Source: DASRWI01 sp035654655
Lineage (GTDB): Bacteria > Bacteroidota > Ignavibacteria > Ignavibacteriales > Ignavibacteriaceae
DNA length: 64,000 bases
Direction: 5' to 3'
NCBI GenBank assembly: GCA_035654655.1
Contig: DASRWI010000032.1
Location: forward strand, 1 to 64,000
The notes below the pieces were generated by a model. That model saw only the letters and a list, made by a program, of their open reading frames with translations. It was not told where the DNA came from and did no database searches. The position numbers and the translations under genes are program-made. This document shows positions 55,649 to 64,000 of the stretch, piece by piece (the first letter of the stretch is position 1; each line of letters begins with the position of its first letter).

Positions 55649-56559
55649 TATTTATTCTTTTTAATTTTAAGGACACTCTTAATTAAATTGTCTACAATCA
55701 TTTTAATTACATTATCCGGTACACCATCAAAATGCTTTGATTTAAATCTTAAATCGCATTGGTCGTTAACATAATCAATTACAATGAATTTATGTTCATC
55801 TGTCAAAACTACTTCTGTAGAAAAGAAATCAAGATTAATTAATTCTTGTATTTGTCTTGTAATATGAATTAATTTTTTATAATTAAACATTCTGACTTCC
55901 GGAGGTTGAAATTCAGAATAAAGATGTGTCTGGTCATCCCAGTAAACCGGAATAACTTTTCCAAAAGCCCAAAAACATCTGAACCATGCACGCTTACCAT
56001 TTATATAAGTTGGATGTACTTTTTCCTGAAGAATATATTTATCATTAGATAAATTACTTCGTTCTTCAAGTACTTCCCTAAGAGTTTCAGCACCTGTAAC
56101 AACACCAATGCCTCCTCCTGTAGTATTACAAGGTTTAATTATAAAAGGTCTCCCGAGAAAAGCCAGGTTATCAACCGAAATAAAAATATCTTCTTCTTCA
56201 TAAAAAGGGGGAATTATAATTGAGTAAGGAACATTTAGACCGGCAGTAATAAATTCAAGATGCATACTGGCTTTATCAATTGCGTGTAGTACATTTTTAT
56301 AAGGATTAAAAATATATGTATGCCTTCTATGCAGGATTTTACCAAGGTTGCTATACCTGTCATCTACATCCCAAGCACGGTCAAGATACGTATTAAAATA
56401 AATTTTTTTGTTTATAACAAGGTCAGTAACTTCATCAATATTATGGTCACTAATAATAAATGTAGATAATCCTGCGCTTTTAAAGGAAGATTCTATTAGC
56501 GCAAGGAAGTCATCATCATATTCCCAAACGTAAGAAAAACCAAAATCGTATGTCTGCAT
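55648..56559 (-). CDS. ATP-grasp domain protein, function unknown
   Basis: This 303-aa protein has an N-terminal pre-ATP-grasp-like part (about 1-110), then ATP-grasp features: Lys in FIIKPCNTTGGGIGVV (about 145-160, a glycine-rich loop), Glu/Lys in YILQEKVHP, and a metal-binding end FIVIDYVNDQCDLR (about 265-278). The normal E-x-N of the last motif reads VNDQCD here, so the metal site may differ. ATP-grasp enzymes ligate a carboxylate to an amine or thiol, so a peptide or cell-surface modification is plausible, but no substrate is evident. It is the first gene of a two-gene operon with a membrane-anchored protein. Confidence 0.78.
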   Translation of the reverse strand: MQTYDFGFSYVWEYDDDFLALIESSFKSAGLSTFIISDHNIDEVTDLVINKKIYFNTYLDRAWDVDDRYSNLGKILHRRHTYIFNPYKNVLHAIDKASMHLEFITAGLNVPYSIIIPPFYEEEDIFISVDNLAFLGRPFIIKPCNTTGGGIGVVTGAETLREVLEERSNLSNDKYILQEKVHPTYINGKRAWFRCFWAFGKVIPVYWDDQTHLYSEFQPPEVRMFNYKKLIHITRQIQELINLDFFSTEVVLTDEHKFIVIDYVNDQCDLRFKSKHFDGVPDNVIKMIVDNLIKSVLKIKKNK

Positions 56560-56721
56560 TAATATAGATTATTATTAAAAATACAAATTTAACATCTTTT
56601 CAAATAAAACTATTTGCAAATGTCATTTATAAAAAAATTAAGCACTATACATATTTTTAAATATCTACCTAGTTGTTATTTTTATATATTAATAATATAA
56701 TCTTAATAAATTCGGCAAAAG

Positions 56722-58527
56722 ATGTTCAAATATTATCATTTTTACTTCCTCATATCGGCATTATTTATAATTTCCTGTTCATCTCAAGAGGTTGTAGGAC
56801 TTAAAGATAAACCCTTAAACTATGATGATTCATTAAAAGCAAAAGATGAATGTACATCTCATTTTATTGATGGAAATATTTATGAAGTTAAAGGTGATTA
56901 TGAAAGTGCATTAAAAGAATATAATGAAGCACTTAATTTAATGCCTTCCGCCGGAATTTATTATTCAATTGCTAAAATTAATTGGTATTTAGATAAAGAT
57001 AGACAAGCTCTTGAAAACATTTTAAAAGCAGTAGAAATTGAACCTAAGAATATTCCCTTTAATGACCTTTTGGCTGAAGTTTATACAGCATTAGGTTTAA
57101 GAGATTCAGCCAGTTCAGTTTTAAATAAAATTATTTCTATTGATTCATCTCAAATAAACACACTCTACAAACTTGCAAACATTTATGAAAAAGATAAGCC
57201 ATTAAGTGCAGTTAAAATTTATAACCATATTATTGAACAGGAAGGACCTATTTGGGAAGTATATGCAAGATTAGCTGAGTTGAATGAAAAGCTTAATAAT
57301 TTTCAAGATGCCTTAAAAAATGTTGAAGACTTATTATTGATTGACCCTTCCAATTTGGAATTGCAGAATCTTGCAGCGTCTTATTGCGTTAAATTAAATA
57401 ACTACGATAAGGCAATAAATATTCTTGATAATATTCTTGAATCACATCCAAATGAAACGGAAGCAAGAGAACAAAAAGCCCAAATATATATAAATCAAAA
57501 AAATTATAAAGCAGCTTTAAAAGAATTTGATTACTTTCTGTTTCAGGACTATGTATCATTTACTAAAAAATTGGATATAGGGCTATTCTACTTTAGGGAA
57601 TCATTAAGTGACACTACATTAAGACCAATTGCAAAAGAATATTTTGAAAAACTTGATAAAGATACTTCCGCCTGGGAAGTAAAGCTTTATTTAGGTGCCA
57701 TTGCCTTAAATGAAAAAAATGAAGAAGCAGCATTAAGTTATTTTAAGTATATAACAGAAAATGCTGAATGGCAAATTGAAGGATGGCAAAACTTAGCTAA
57801 TATATATTATGATAAGGGGAAATATGAAGATGCCATAAAAATCGCTGAAAAAGGTATTGAACATTTTCCTGATAATTACGGATTACACTTTTTATGTGCA
57901 ATTTCTTATTCAATGATTAAAAAGGATATAGAATCTGAAAAACATATTTTAAATTGTTTAAAGACTAACCCAAGAGATCCCGCAGCATTATCTATATATT
58001 CATATACTTTAATACAACTAAAGAAAAATGAAGATGCTTACATTTATATTAAAAAAGCTTTAAGTTATACTCCTGAAGATGTAAATTTATTAGGTTCATT
58101 AGGAATGGTTTGCGACGCCTTAGAAAAATGGGATGAATGTGATAGTGCTTATAGTGAAGCTTTAATAATTGATTCATTAAATTCTTTAATTAATAATAAT
58201 TATGCATATTCATTATCCGAAAGAGGGATTGACTTGGATAATGCATTAAGAATGATTAAAATCTCAGTCGCCGCAGATTCACTTAATTCTTCATATCTTG
58301 ATACTATGGGATGGATATATTTTAAGCTGAACAAATACAGTGAAGCTATGAATTATATTGAAAAAGCAATTGAAGTTAACGGTGGAAGTCCGGTTTTATT
58401 TGAACATTTGGGAGATGTATATTTTAAACAAGGACAGAAAGAAAAAGCAAAATCAATGTGGGAAAAATCCTATAGCTTGGATTCTAAACCATATTTAAAA
58501 TTAAAAATTGAAAAAGGTGAAATTTGA
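56722..58527 (+). CDS. Tetratricopeptide-repeat lipoprotein
   Basis: This 601-aa protein has a lipoprotein signal with lipobox IISC (Cys19) and then a chain of about 14 TPR units spanning most of the protein (e.g. GNIYEVKGDYESALKEYNEA and YFKLNKYSEAMNYIEKAIEV). TPR superhelices bind partner proteins, so this is probably a scaffold at the envelope. It starts the operon TPR / DUF4292 / EnvC-like, an arrangement I recall as conserved in Bacteroidota. The stop overlaps the TTG start of the next gene (TTGA). Confidence 0.87.
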   Translation: MFKYYHFYFLISALFIISCSSQEVVGLKDKPLNYDDSLKAKDECTSHFIDGNIYEVKGDYESALKEYNEALNLMPSAGIYYSIAKINWYLDKDRQALENILKAVEIEPKNIPFNDLLAEVYTALGLRDSASSVLNKIISIDSSQINTLYKLANIYEKDKPLSAVKIYNHIIEQEGPIWEVYARLAELNEKLNNFQDALKNVEDLLLIDPSNLELQNLAASYCVKLNNYDKAINILDNILESHPNETEAREQKAQIYINQKNYKAALKEFDYFLFQDYVSFTKKLDIGLFYFRESLSDTTLRPIAKEYFEKLDKDTSAWEVKLYLGAIALNEKNEEAALSYFKYITENAEWQIEGWQNLANIYYDKGKYEDAIKIAEKGIEHFPDNYGLHFLCAISYSMIKKDIESEKHILNCLKTNPRDPAALSIYSYTLIQLKKNEDAYIYIKKALSYTPEDVNLLGSLGMVCDALEKWDECDSAYSEALIIDSLNSLINNNYAYSLSERGIDLDNALRMIKISVAADSLNSSYLDTMGWIYFKLNKYSEAMNYIEKAIEVNGGSPVLFEHLGDVYFKQGQKEKAKSMWEKSYSLDSKPYLKLKIEKGEI

Positions 58528-59318
58528 AAAGGACATATTTATATTTTTTTATTTCTATTATTTTTGTTCAACTATATTTATTTAGCGGATGTGCAGCACC
58601 GAAACAAATAGAAGATGAAGTGGAAATACTTCCTTCTGAAAGGTTGATAAATAAACTTGAAGCTAACAGAAGAAAAATAAAAAGTTTTCAGGGTGAAGGA
58701 ACTCTCTATGTTAAAACAGAAGGAATAAATAATAGTGCAACCTTCCTTATAAAAATGCAAAAGCCCGATTCTATATATTTATCTGTAATGGGTCCTTTTG
58801 GAATAGAATTAATGCAGACATTAGTTACTAAAGATAATTTTACTTTTTATGATGCATTAGAAAATACAGCTTACAGAGGTCTAGTAAGTGATGAAATATT
58901 AAGGGATATCTTTAAGATAGATTTATCGTTTAATGACTTACTTGATGCATTTATTGGGTCAGTTAATTTAACAGAAAAACTTTACAAGCAGCCAGATGAT
59001 TATGCAATTATTTATGACGAATATAGATTGACATATAAAGATTCATTAACAAATAGAAGTGTAAAATATAATGTGGATGTTAGAGAATTGGGAATTAAAG
59101 AATTTCAGCTTTTGGATGAAAATGGAGAACCTATATTAGTTGGTAAATATTCAAATTTCAACATTCTTGAAACAGTAGCTGTCCCTAAAAAAATTGAAGT
59201 TACTAATGTTAAACAAAATCAATATATTCAAATTGATTATAAAAAGATGCAGGCAAATAAAAAAAGTATTTATATTGATTTCAATATTCCACCGGATGCT
59301 AAAATTATAGAATGGTAA
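58524..59318 (+). CDS. DUF4292 (LolB-like fold) lipoprotein
   Basis: This 264-aa lipoprotein has lipobox FSGC (Cys near residue 23). The mature domain begins LEANRRKIKSFQGEGTLYVK and runs with the strand pattern of DUF4292, a family of the LolA/LolB-type fold (KPDSIYLSVMGPFGIELMQ is characteristic). LolB-like proteins carry lipoproteins or lipids across to the outer membrane. The start is TTG overlapping the TPR gene's stop (TTGA), and its last 7 nt overlap the EnvC-like gene, so the three are translated together. Confidence 0.8.
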   Translation: MKRTYLYFFISIIFVQLYLFSGCAAPKQIEDEVEILPSERLINKLEANRRKIKSFQGEGTLYVKTEGINNSATFLIKMQKPDSIYLSVMGPFGIELMQTLVTKDNFTFYDALENTAYRGLVSDEILRDIFKIDLSFNDLLDAFIGSVNLTEKLYKQPDDYAIIYDEYRLTYKDSLTNRSVKYNVDVRELGIKEFQLLDENGEPILVGKYSNFNILETVAVPKKIEVTNVKQNQYIQIDYKKMQANKKSIYIDFNIPPDAKIIEW

Positions 59319-60580
59319 AAAAGTTTTTTACATATTTTTTCCTGGTGTTATTCATTTTTATTCCTGATGTTTTTCTTCAGGACCAAGGTGTAATTAATAA
59401 AGAAAAAAAAGAACTTAATAAAATTCAAAGTGAAATAAATAATCTTGAAAAAGAATTAAAGAAAAAAACTAAAAAAGAAAAAGAAACAATTCAGGATTTA
59501 GAAAACTACAACAAACAAAGTTTTCTCATAAACTCACTTATAAATAAATTACGTTCAGAAGAGGAACTCACTTCAGCTGAAATTGACAGCCTTCAAAATA
59601 ATATTAAGTTCCTTGAACAAAGAATTAAAGAATTGCAGGATAATTATGCAAAGTATGTTGTTTCAATTTATAAGTATGGAAAAGTTAATCACCTTAATCT
59701 TTTATTCAATTCTAAATCAATTAATCAATCAATATTAAGATATAAATATCTTCAAATATTTTCGAATCAGAGGGAAAAAGATTTAGATAACTTTGTTGAA
59801 AGTAAAAATAAATTATCGAATTATAAAAATAAGTTGGCAATAGAAAAACAAAATAAAATTTATCTTGTTGCGCAAAAAGAAAATGAAGAAGAATTACTTC
59901 AGGCAAAGTTATCAGAGCGGAAAAAAATTGTTAAAAGTCTAAGGAATGATAAAGAATCGCTAAGAAAAGAATTGTTGTTAAAGAAGCAGGCAGAAGCATC
60001 TATCCAAAATATGATTGCTAATTTAATTGAAATTGAAAAGAGAAAGAAATTGGAGAAGTTAAAAACTTCTAATTCCAAAAAAAACGAAATTGTAAAGAAT
60101 GATAAAAAATTATTAGACAAAAAAAATAATGATAGAGTTAATAATGATGATGTTGAAATTTCTTCTTTAAATCTTTCCACATTTGCCGGGTTGAAGGGTA
60201 GAATGAAATGGCCTTTATCAGGAAGTATTGTTAAAAGATTTGGAGAGAATAGAAATAATCAACTGAATACAGTAACAATAAATAATGGTATAGACATCAA
60301 AGCAGGTAATCAACTTGAGGTTAAATCAGTGGCTGATGGAGTAGTATCGGTAATTGAATGGATAGTAGGTTTTGGGAGTGTAATTATTGTTACTCATAAA
60401 GATGGTTTTAGAACTGTGTATAGTCACGTTGCAGAAATTTATGTTAAAGAAGGAGATAGGATTTCAGGAGGACAAACAATAGGTAAAGTTGGGGAAAGTC
60501 TGCAGGGGAATATTCTTCATTTTGAAATATGGAATGAAAGATTTAATCAAAATCCGGAAGTATGGTTAGGAAGCAAGTAA
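59312..60580 (+). CDS. EnvC-like murein hydrolase activator (coiled coil plus degenerate M23 domain)
   Basis: This 422-aa exported protein has a signal peptide at about residues 1-22 and a long coiled coil (about 25-260, e.g. KKELNKIQSEINNLEKELKK). The C-terminal LytM/M23 domain (about 290-422) carries NNGIDIKAG, YSHVAE and ILHFEIW. In active M23 enzymes these are HxGxD, YxH and HxH; here the first His is Asn and the first His of HxH is replaced. The domain is therefore probably inactive, as in EnvC, which activates amidases at the division septum. It overlaps the DUF4292 gene by 7 nt. Confidence 0.88.
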   Translation: MVKKFFTYFFLVLFIFIPDVFLQDQGVINKEKKELNKIQSEINNLEKELKKKTKKEKETIQDLENYNKQSFLINSLINKLRSEEELTSAEIDSLQNNIKFLEQRIKELQDNYAKYVVSIYKYGKVNHLNLLFNSKSINQSILRYKYLQIFSNQREKDLDNFVESKNKLSNYKNKLAIEKQNKIYLVAQKENEEELLQAKLSERKKIVKSLRNDKESLRKELLLKKQAEASIQNMIANLIEIEKRKKLEKLKTSNSKKNEIVKNDKKLLDKKNNDRVNNDDVEISSLNLSTFAGLKGRMKWPLSGSIVKRFGENRNNQLNTVTINNGIDIKAGNQLEVKSVADGVVSVIEWIVGFGSVIIVTHKDGFRTVYSHVAEIYVKEGDRISGGQTIGKVGESLQGNILHFEIWNERFNQNPEVWLGSK

Positions 60581-60616
60581 AGTAACATATAAATTTTATC
60601 ATTAAATTTTAATAAG

Positions 60617-61525
60617 ATGTTTAACAATAAAAAAATCATTGCAATAGTGGTAACCCATAATGGCGAATTTCATTTGCCTAACATAATCCCTGCATTAAGA
60701 AAGCAAACTATAAATCCGGATGAAATTGTAATCATTGATAATGGCAGTACTGATAATTCCTATCAATGGTTAAATGAGCAGGAAGATTTAACAGTAATAA
60801 AGCAGAAAAATTTAGGCCGCGCAGGGGGACAATTTACCGGGATAACATATGCTTATAAACAAAAAGCAGATTTTATGTGGTGTCTTGACCAGGATATTAT
60901 TCCTGCAGAAAATGCCTTAGAAAAATTAGTAAACACTGAAGAAGCTTTTTCAGAAGATACTGGGTTTATTACAAGTTTAATGGTAGACAATAACAATAAA
61001 ATCTCAAATTCAAATATTCCGGAATTAGAAAGTTCATCTATTGTTTTAAATAATCTTCACGAAAGAAGATTAAAAAGAGTTATAAGCGGTTCATTCGGTT
61101 CATTGCTTATTACATTTAAAGCAGTTAAAGATTGTGGATTACCTGCAAAAGATTTTTTTATTTGGGGAGATGATGATGAATATACTTTAAGAATGGTAAG
61201 TAAAGGTTATAAAGGTTATTTAGCGATGAAAAGTATATGCATTCACAATCAGGAAAATTCCAGTGCAAATCTTTATGCAATTCAAGAACCTTCAAGCTTA
61301 AAGCTAAAATATGGTGTGAGGAATATGGTGTACGTAATTAAAAAAAGAAACAAAATAGCACATAATTCTCAACTAAGCTTTTCAAGTTCCTTTATGTTCG
61401 TTATGCAAATATTAAAAGCACGTAAAAAATTAAATCGTTTGAATGATTATAAGTTTTACTTTGTAGTAATAATAAGCTACATAAAAGGATTATTCTTCAA
61501 CCCTCATTTACCATACATAACCTGA
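60617..61525 (+). CDS. Glycosyltransferase family 2
   Basis: This 302-aa GT-A glycosyltransferase has IAIVVTHNGEFHLPN at the N-terminus, the nucleotide-sugar motif IIDNGSTDNS near residue 39 and the metal motif WCLDQDI near 93, plus a WGDDDEYTLR active-site-like stretch near 190. The last, with the galactofuranosyl/rhamnosyl transferase style around it, suggests transfer of a deoxy- or furanose sugar, but the donor is not certain. It opens a run of three glycosyltransferase genes, for a surface glycan or T9SS-type glycosylation. A terminal hydrophobic segment may tether it to the membrane. Confidence 0.88.
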   Translation: MFNNKKIIAIVVTHNGEFHLPNIIPALRKQTINPDEIVIIDNGSTDNSYQWLNEQEDLTVIKQKNLGRAGGQFTGITYAYKQKADFMWCLDQDIIPAENALEKLVNTEEAFSEDTGFITSLMVDNNNKISNSNIPELESSSIVLNNLHERRLKRVISGSFGSLLITFKAVKDCGLPAKDFFIWGDDDEYTLRMVSKGYKGYLAMKSICIHNQENSSANLYAIQEPSSLKLKYGVRNMVYVIKKRNKIAHNSQLSFSSSFMFVMQILKARKKLNRLNDYKFYFVVIISYIKGLFFNPHLPYIT

Positions 61526-62587
61526 TTGAAAATAAAAGTTTTACATATTTCTCCGGATTTCAATTATAGTTGTGGAGTAAGCAAATATATTTATTCACTA
61601 TTAAACATTTTTAACAACGACGATAATTATGAAATGCATTTCATAACTAATGGAGGAAATTCTTTAGAAAGGCTAAAAGACCTAAATGTCAAAGTTTCCA
61701 TAATGAAATTTGAAACTGGGTTAAAGAACTTTCTTTATTATTATTCAAATAAAAATTATTTGAATAAGTATATTAGAGAAAATAAAATAAATTTAATTCA
61801 TACTCATCATAGATATCCAGAATTTCTTGCTTATAGACTTTCTCTTAAAAATGATATTAAGACAATTACTACTGCTCATAGTATAGTAAAAAAGTATAAA
61901 AATATTAGCTTTAAATCAGAAAGAATTATTGCTGTAAGTGAGACAGTTAAGAAGAACATTTTACAAAATTTTAATATTGATGAAAATAAGATAGAGGTAT
62001 TATATAATTTTCCTTTCTTTAAACCTTTAAGCAATGGAATATCAAAATCAGATTTAGGAATTGAGAATAAAAAAGTTTTATTATACATAGGTAGAATGCT
62101 TAAAGATAAAGGTGTAGATATATTATTAAGATCTTTTAATGATTTAAAAGGAAAATATAATTTATCTTTAGTTTTAATTGGCAGCAAAATGGATAAAGAC
62201 ATTTCTAAACTATACCAATCTGATAAAAAAAATATTTTATTTTTGGGTGAAATTGAAGATGTAGCCAGTTACTATAAATTGTCAGATGTAGTAATTCTGC
62301 CAACCTTAAATGAACCTTTTGGTCTAACAATGGTTGAAGCTGGATACTTTAATAAACCATTTATCGGCTCCAATAGTGGAGGAATATCTGAATTTATTAC
62401 TTCCAATAAAGAAGGTTTATTATTCAAAAAAGGTGATGTCCACGAGTTATCTTTGAAAATAGAAACATTATTAAACGATTCTGTTTTATCGAGTAAAATA
62501 GCTAATAATCTTCATAATAAAGTTTTAAATAATTTGAGCATAGATAAATATTATCAATCTTTAACCTATATTTATAAGAATTTATGA
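61526..62587 (+). CDS. Glycosyltransferase family 4
   Basis: This 353-aa GT-B glycosyltransferase shows THHRYPEFLAYRLS in the N-terminal domain, the donor-site strand VLLYIGRMLKDKGVDILLRS near residue 190, and the C-terminal signature LPTLNEPFGLTMVEAGYFN (E-x7-E near 262-270). The start is TTG at 61526, immediately after the TGA stop of the family 2 gene, so the genes are coupled. It overlaps the WecG/TagA gene by 4 nt (ATGA). Donor and acceptor are unknown. Confidence 0.9.
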   Translation: MKIKVLHISPDFNYSCGVSKYIYSLLNIFNNDDNYEMHFITNGGNSLERLKDLNVKVSIMKFETGLKNFLYYYSNKNYLNKYIRENKINLIHTHHRYPEFLAYRLSLKNDIKTITTAHSIVKKYKNISFKSERIIAVSETVKKNILQNFNIDENKIEVLYNFPFFKPLSNGISKSDLGIENKKVLLYIGRMLKDKGVDILLRSFNDLKGKYNLSLVLIGSKMDKDISKLYQSDKKNILFLGEIEDVASYYKLSDVVILPTLNEPFGLTMVEAGYFNKPFIGSNSGGISEFITSNKEGLLFKKGDVHELSLKIETLLNDSVLSSKIANNLHNKVLNNLSIDKYYQSLTYIYKNL

Positions 62588-63330
62588 TTGATAATTCTCC
62601 ATATTTCTTTTTAAACTCTATAAAGATTTATAATATTGACATTAAAGCTTTAAACCAGTTTATTGATTATTATATTACTCAGAAAAGAAAATTAATTGCA
62701 TATTATTTTACTGCTCACAGTAATGAATTATCATATACTAACAATAATTTCAAAAATGCTTTACTGAAGTCAAATATAAATTATCCTGATGGTATTGGAG
62801 TTTGGTTTGCCACAAAATATTTATCTAAAAGTAATTCATCAAGAATAAATTTGACAGATTTTTACCCTCTACTTATTGAACATTGTATTAGTAAAGGTTA
62901 TAATTTTTTTTTATTGGGAAGCACAGATGAAATATTAAATAAGGCAATTCAAAATATTCAAAATGAATTCATTAAAATTAAAATAGTTGGCAGTCATAAT
63001 GGTTATGATATAGTTGATAAAGAAGTAATTGATTTAATCAATTCAAAACAACCAGATATTTTATTAGTCGGAATGGGTTCACCAAAACAAGAGCTTTGGA
63101 TTCATGAAAATAAAGATAAGCTAAATGCCAAAGTATTTTTAACTGTTGGAGACCTTTTTACTGGGTGGGCAGGAGAAAAGGTAAGAGGACCAAAAATTTT
63201 TAGAAATTTAGGTTTTGAATGGGTATTTAGAGCATTAAGCAATCCCAAATTGTACTTTAAAAGATATTTTTTTGGCATACCAAAGTTTTTATTCCATTTA
63301 TTTATGGAAAAAAGAGCCCAAAATAAATAA
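62584..63330 (+). CDS. WecG/TagA/CpsF family glycosyltransferase (GT26)
   Basis: This 248-aa enzyme belongs to the family that adds a second sugar (ManNAcA, ManNAc or similar) to undecaprenyl-linked GlcNAc. It has NYPDGIGVWFATK near residue 60, FFLLGSTDEIL near 101, LLVGMGSPKQELW near 153 and the C-terminal GEKVRGPKIFRNLGFEWVFR. The ATG overlaps the family 4 stop (ATGA). With its two neighbours it probably builds a surface polysaccharide or lipid-linked glycan. Confidence 0.9.
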   Translation: MIDNSPYFFLNSIKIYNIDIKALNQFIDYYITQKRKLIAYYFTAHSNELSYTNNNFKNALLKSNINYPDGIGVWFATKYLSKSNSSRINLTDFYPLLIEHCISKGYNFFLLGSTDEILNKAIQNIQNEFIKIKIVGSHNGYDIVDKEVIDLINSKQPDILLVGMGSPKQELWIHENKDKLNAKVFLTVGDLFTGWAGEKVRGPKIFRNLGFEWVFRALSNPKLYFKRYFFGIPKFLFHLFMEKRAQNK

Positions 63331-63432
63331 AATTACTTTTTCCCCTTTTTTTTCTCAAAGAAAATCAGGATAATTTTTGTTAAATTTTAATAAAGTTAAA
63401 ACATTTTATAATGTGAGGAATAAAAATTAAAT

Positions 63433-64000
63433 ATGAAGTATTATTTATTGTTAATTATTTTCTTGATTGGATTTAATTTAACTTTCTCACAATTTCTTAA
63501 CAAGAAAACAACTAAGGTAGAAAATGGTTTTAATATAAAAATCGAATTGCCTAAAGAAGTTTTAACTATAGACAGGCTAAGTAAGATTTTTAGCTTTGGT
63601 GAACAAATTGATTTAAGCAGACCAGGGGCTCCAATTTTACCAAATAAAATAATTTATTTATCTATCCCTCCTGAAAGTAAGGTGTCATTAAAAATTAACA
63701 AAAAAGAATTTTCACAATTAAATGATATCTATCCAGAAATCAACCCTCAGGTTGAACTTAAAAATGACACGTTATTAACTTATAAAAAAGTTGATATTGA
63801 TAAAAAATATCTGCTCAATGATATCTATCCAAAAGAATTAATTGAAGTTGTAGGCTACACCTGGATAAGAGATTATTATTGTGCAATTATACAAATTAAT
63901 AGTGCTCAGTATGATTGGAAGAATAAAGAATTATTTAATTTAAATAAAATTGACTTTGATTTGACTTATGAGCAGACAAATTATCAACTAAATAATAATC
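63433..64000 (+). CDS. Gingipain-propeptide-like (C25 family) protein, N-terminal part only
   Basis: The frame is open from ATG 63433 to the window edge (189 complete codons). A signal peptide (about 1-20, ending LTFSQF) leads into a region with SRPGAPILPNKIIYLSIPPE near residue 68 and RDYYCAIIQINSAQYDWKN near 150. These match the propeptide of gingipain-type C25 peptidases and PorU (G-x-P-x-LP, then the R-x-x...QY-N pattern). The catalytic His/Cys region lies outside the window. It could be PorU, the T9SS sortase, or a T9SS-exported C25 protease; the sequence seen does not decide. Confidence 0.7.
   Translation, partial: MKYYLLLIIFLIGFNLTFSQFLNKKTTKVENGFNIKIELPKEVLTIDRLSKIFSFGEQIDLSRPGAPILPNKIIYLSIPPESKVSLKINKKEFSQLNDIYPEINPQVELKNDTLLTYKKVDIDKKYLLNDIYPKELIEVVGYTWIRDYYCAIIQINSAQYDWKNKELFNLNKIDFDLTYEQTNYQLNNN

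Overview
The window is AT-rich (about 30% GC by eye) and carries about 52 genes and one decayed gene, packed into short operons on both strands. It most resembles the chromosome of a member of the Ignavibacteria (Bacteroidota/Chlorobi side). The evidence is five exported proteins ending in the type IX secretion (T9SS) sorting domain with an NYPNPFNP-type motif, a FadL/PorV-like outer-membrane protein, DUF4296 and DUF4292 lipoproteins, frequent TTG starts, a complete menaquinone operon and multihaem cytochromes. I see no phage, transposon, CRISPR array, rRNA or tRNA. I assigned no promoters because no -33/-7 pairs were convincing by eye.

Layout. 1-9.2 kb: secreted M1 aminopeptidase, RNA methyltransferases and a large secreted multidomain protein. 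9.6-13.2 kb: glycolytic gap and pgk, a rhomboid protease and a DUF4296 lipoprotein. 13.2-24.4 kb: a RecQ-type helicase, secreted M28 and M14 peptidases, oxidoreductases, alanine dehydrogenase and an acetate CoA-transferase-type enzyme. 24.4-27.1 kb: a phosphatase, two response regulators and a HAD hydrolase. 27.2-29.7 kb: a family 9 glycoside hydrolase and a polysaccharide deacetylase that look like one protein split at a run of nine A. 29.8-32.1 kb: a T9SS-exported M23-like peptidase.

32.2-36.4 kb: a respiratory block with a 7-haem NapC/NirT protein, a 13-haem cytochrome c fused to a membrane cytochrome b domain, and a small monohaem cytochrome. These architectures recall the ImcH and CbcL quinol oxidases of metal-reducing bacteria. 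36.7-40.5 kb: a decayed universal stress protein gene, a lone receiver protein and an NtrC-type two-component pair. 40.6-50.0 kb: a nitrilase-family amidase and a probable DHNA-CoA thioesterase, then menE-C-A-B-H-D-F on the minus strand. This makes the menaquinone that the cytochromes would oxidise. 50-56.6 kb: rsgA (apparently with an AUU start), an outer-membrane barrel, two Tyr/Arg-rich lipoproteins, a second envelope protein, and an ATP-grasp gene paired with a membrane-anchored protein. 56.7-63.3 kb: a TPR/DUF4292/EnvC-like envelope operon and three glycosyltransferases. The window ends inside a gingipain-propeptide-like gene.

The items most worth a second look are the GH9-deacetylase frameshift, the ImcH/CbcL-like pair, a DUF11 domain interrupted by a choice-of-anchor-A domain, the AUU start of rsgA, and a dispersed hairpin repeat whose stems covary between copies.
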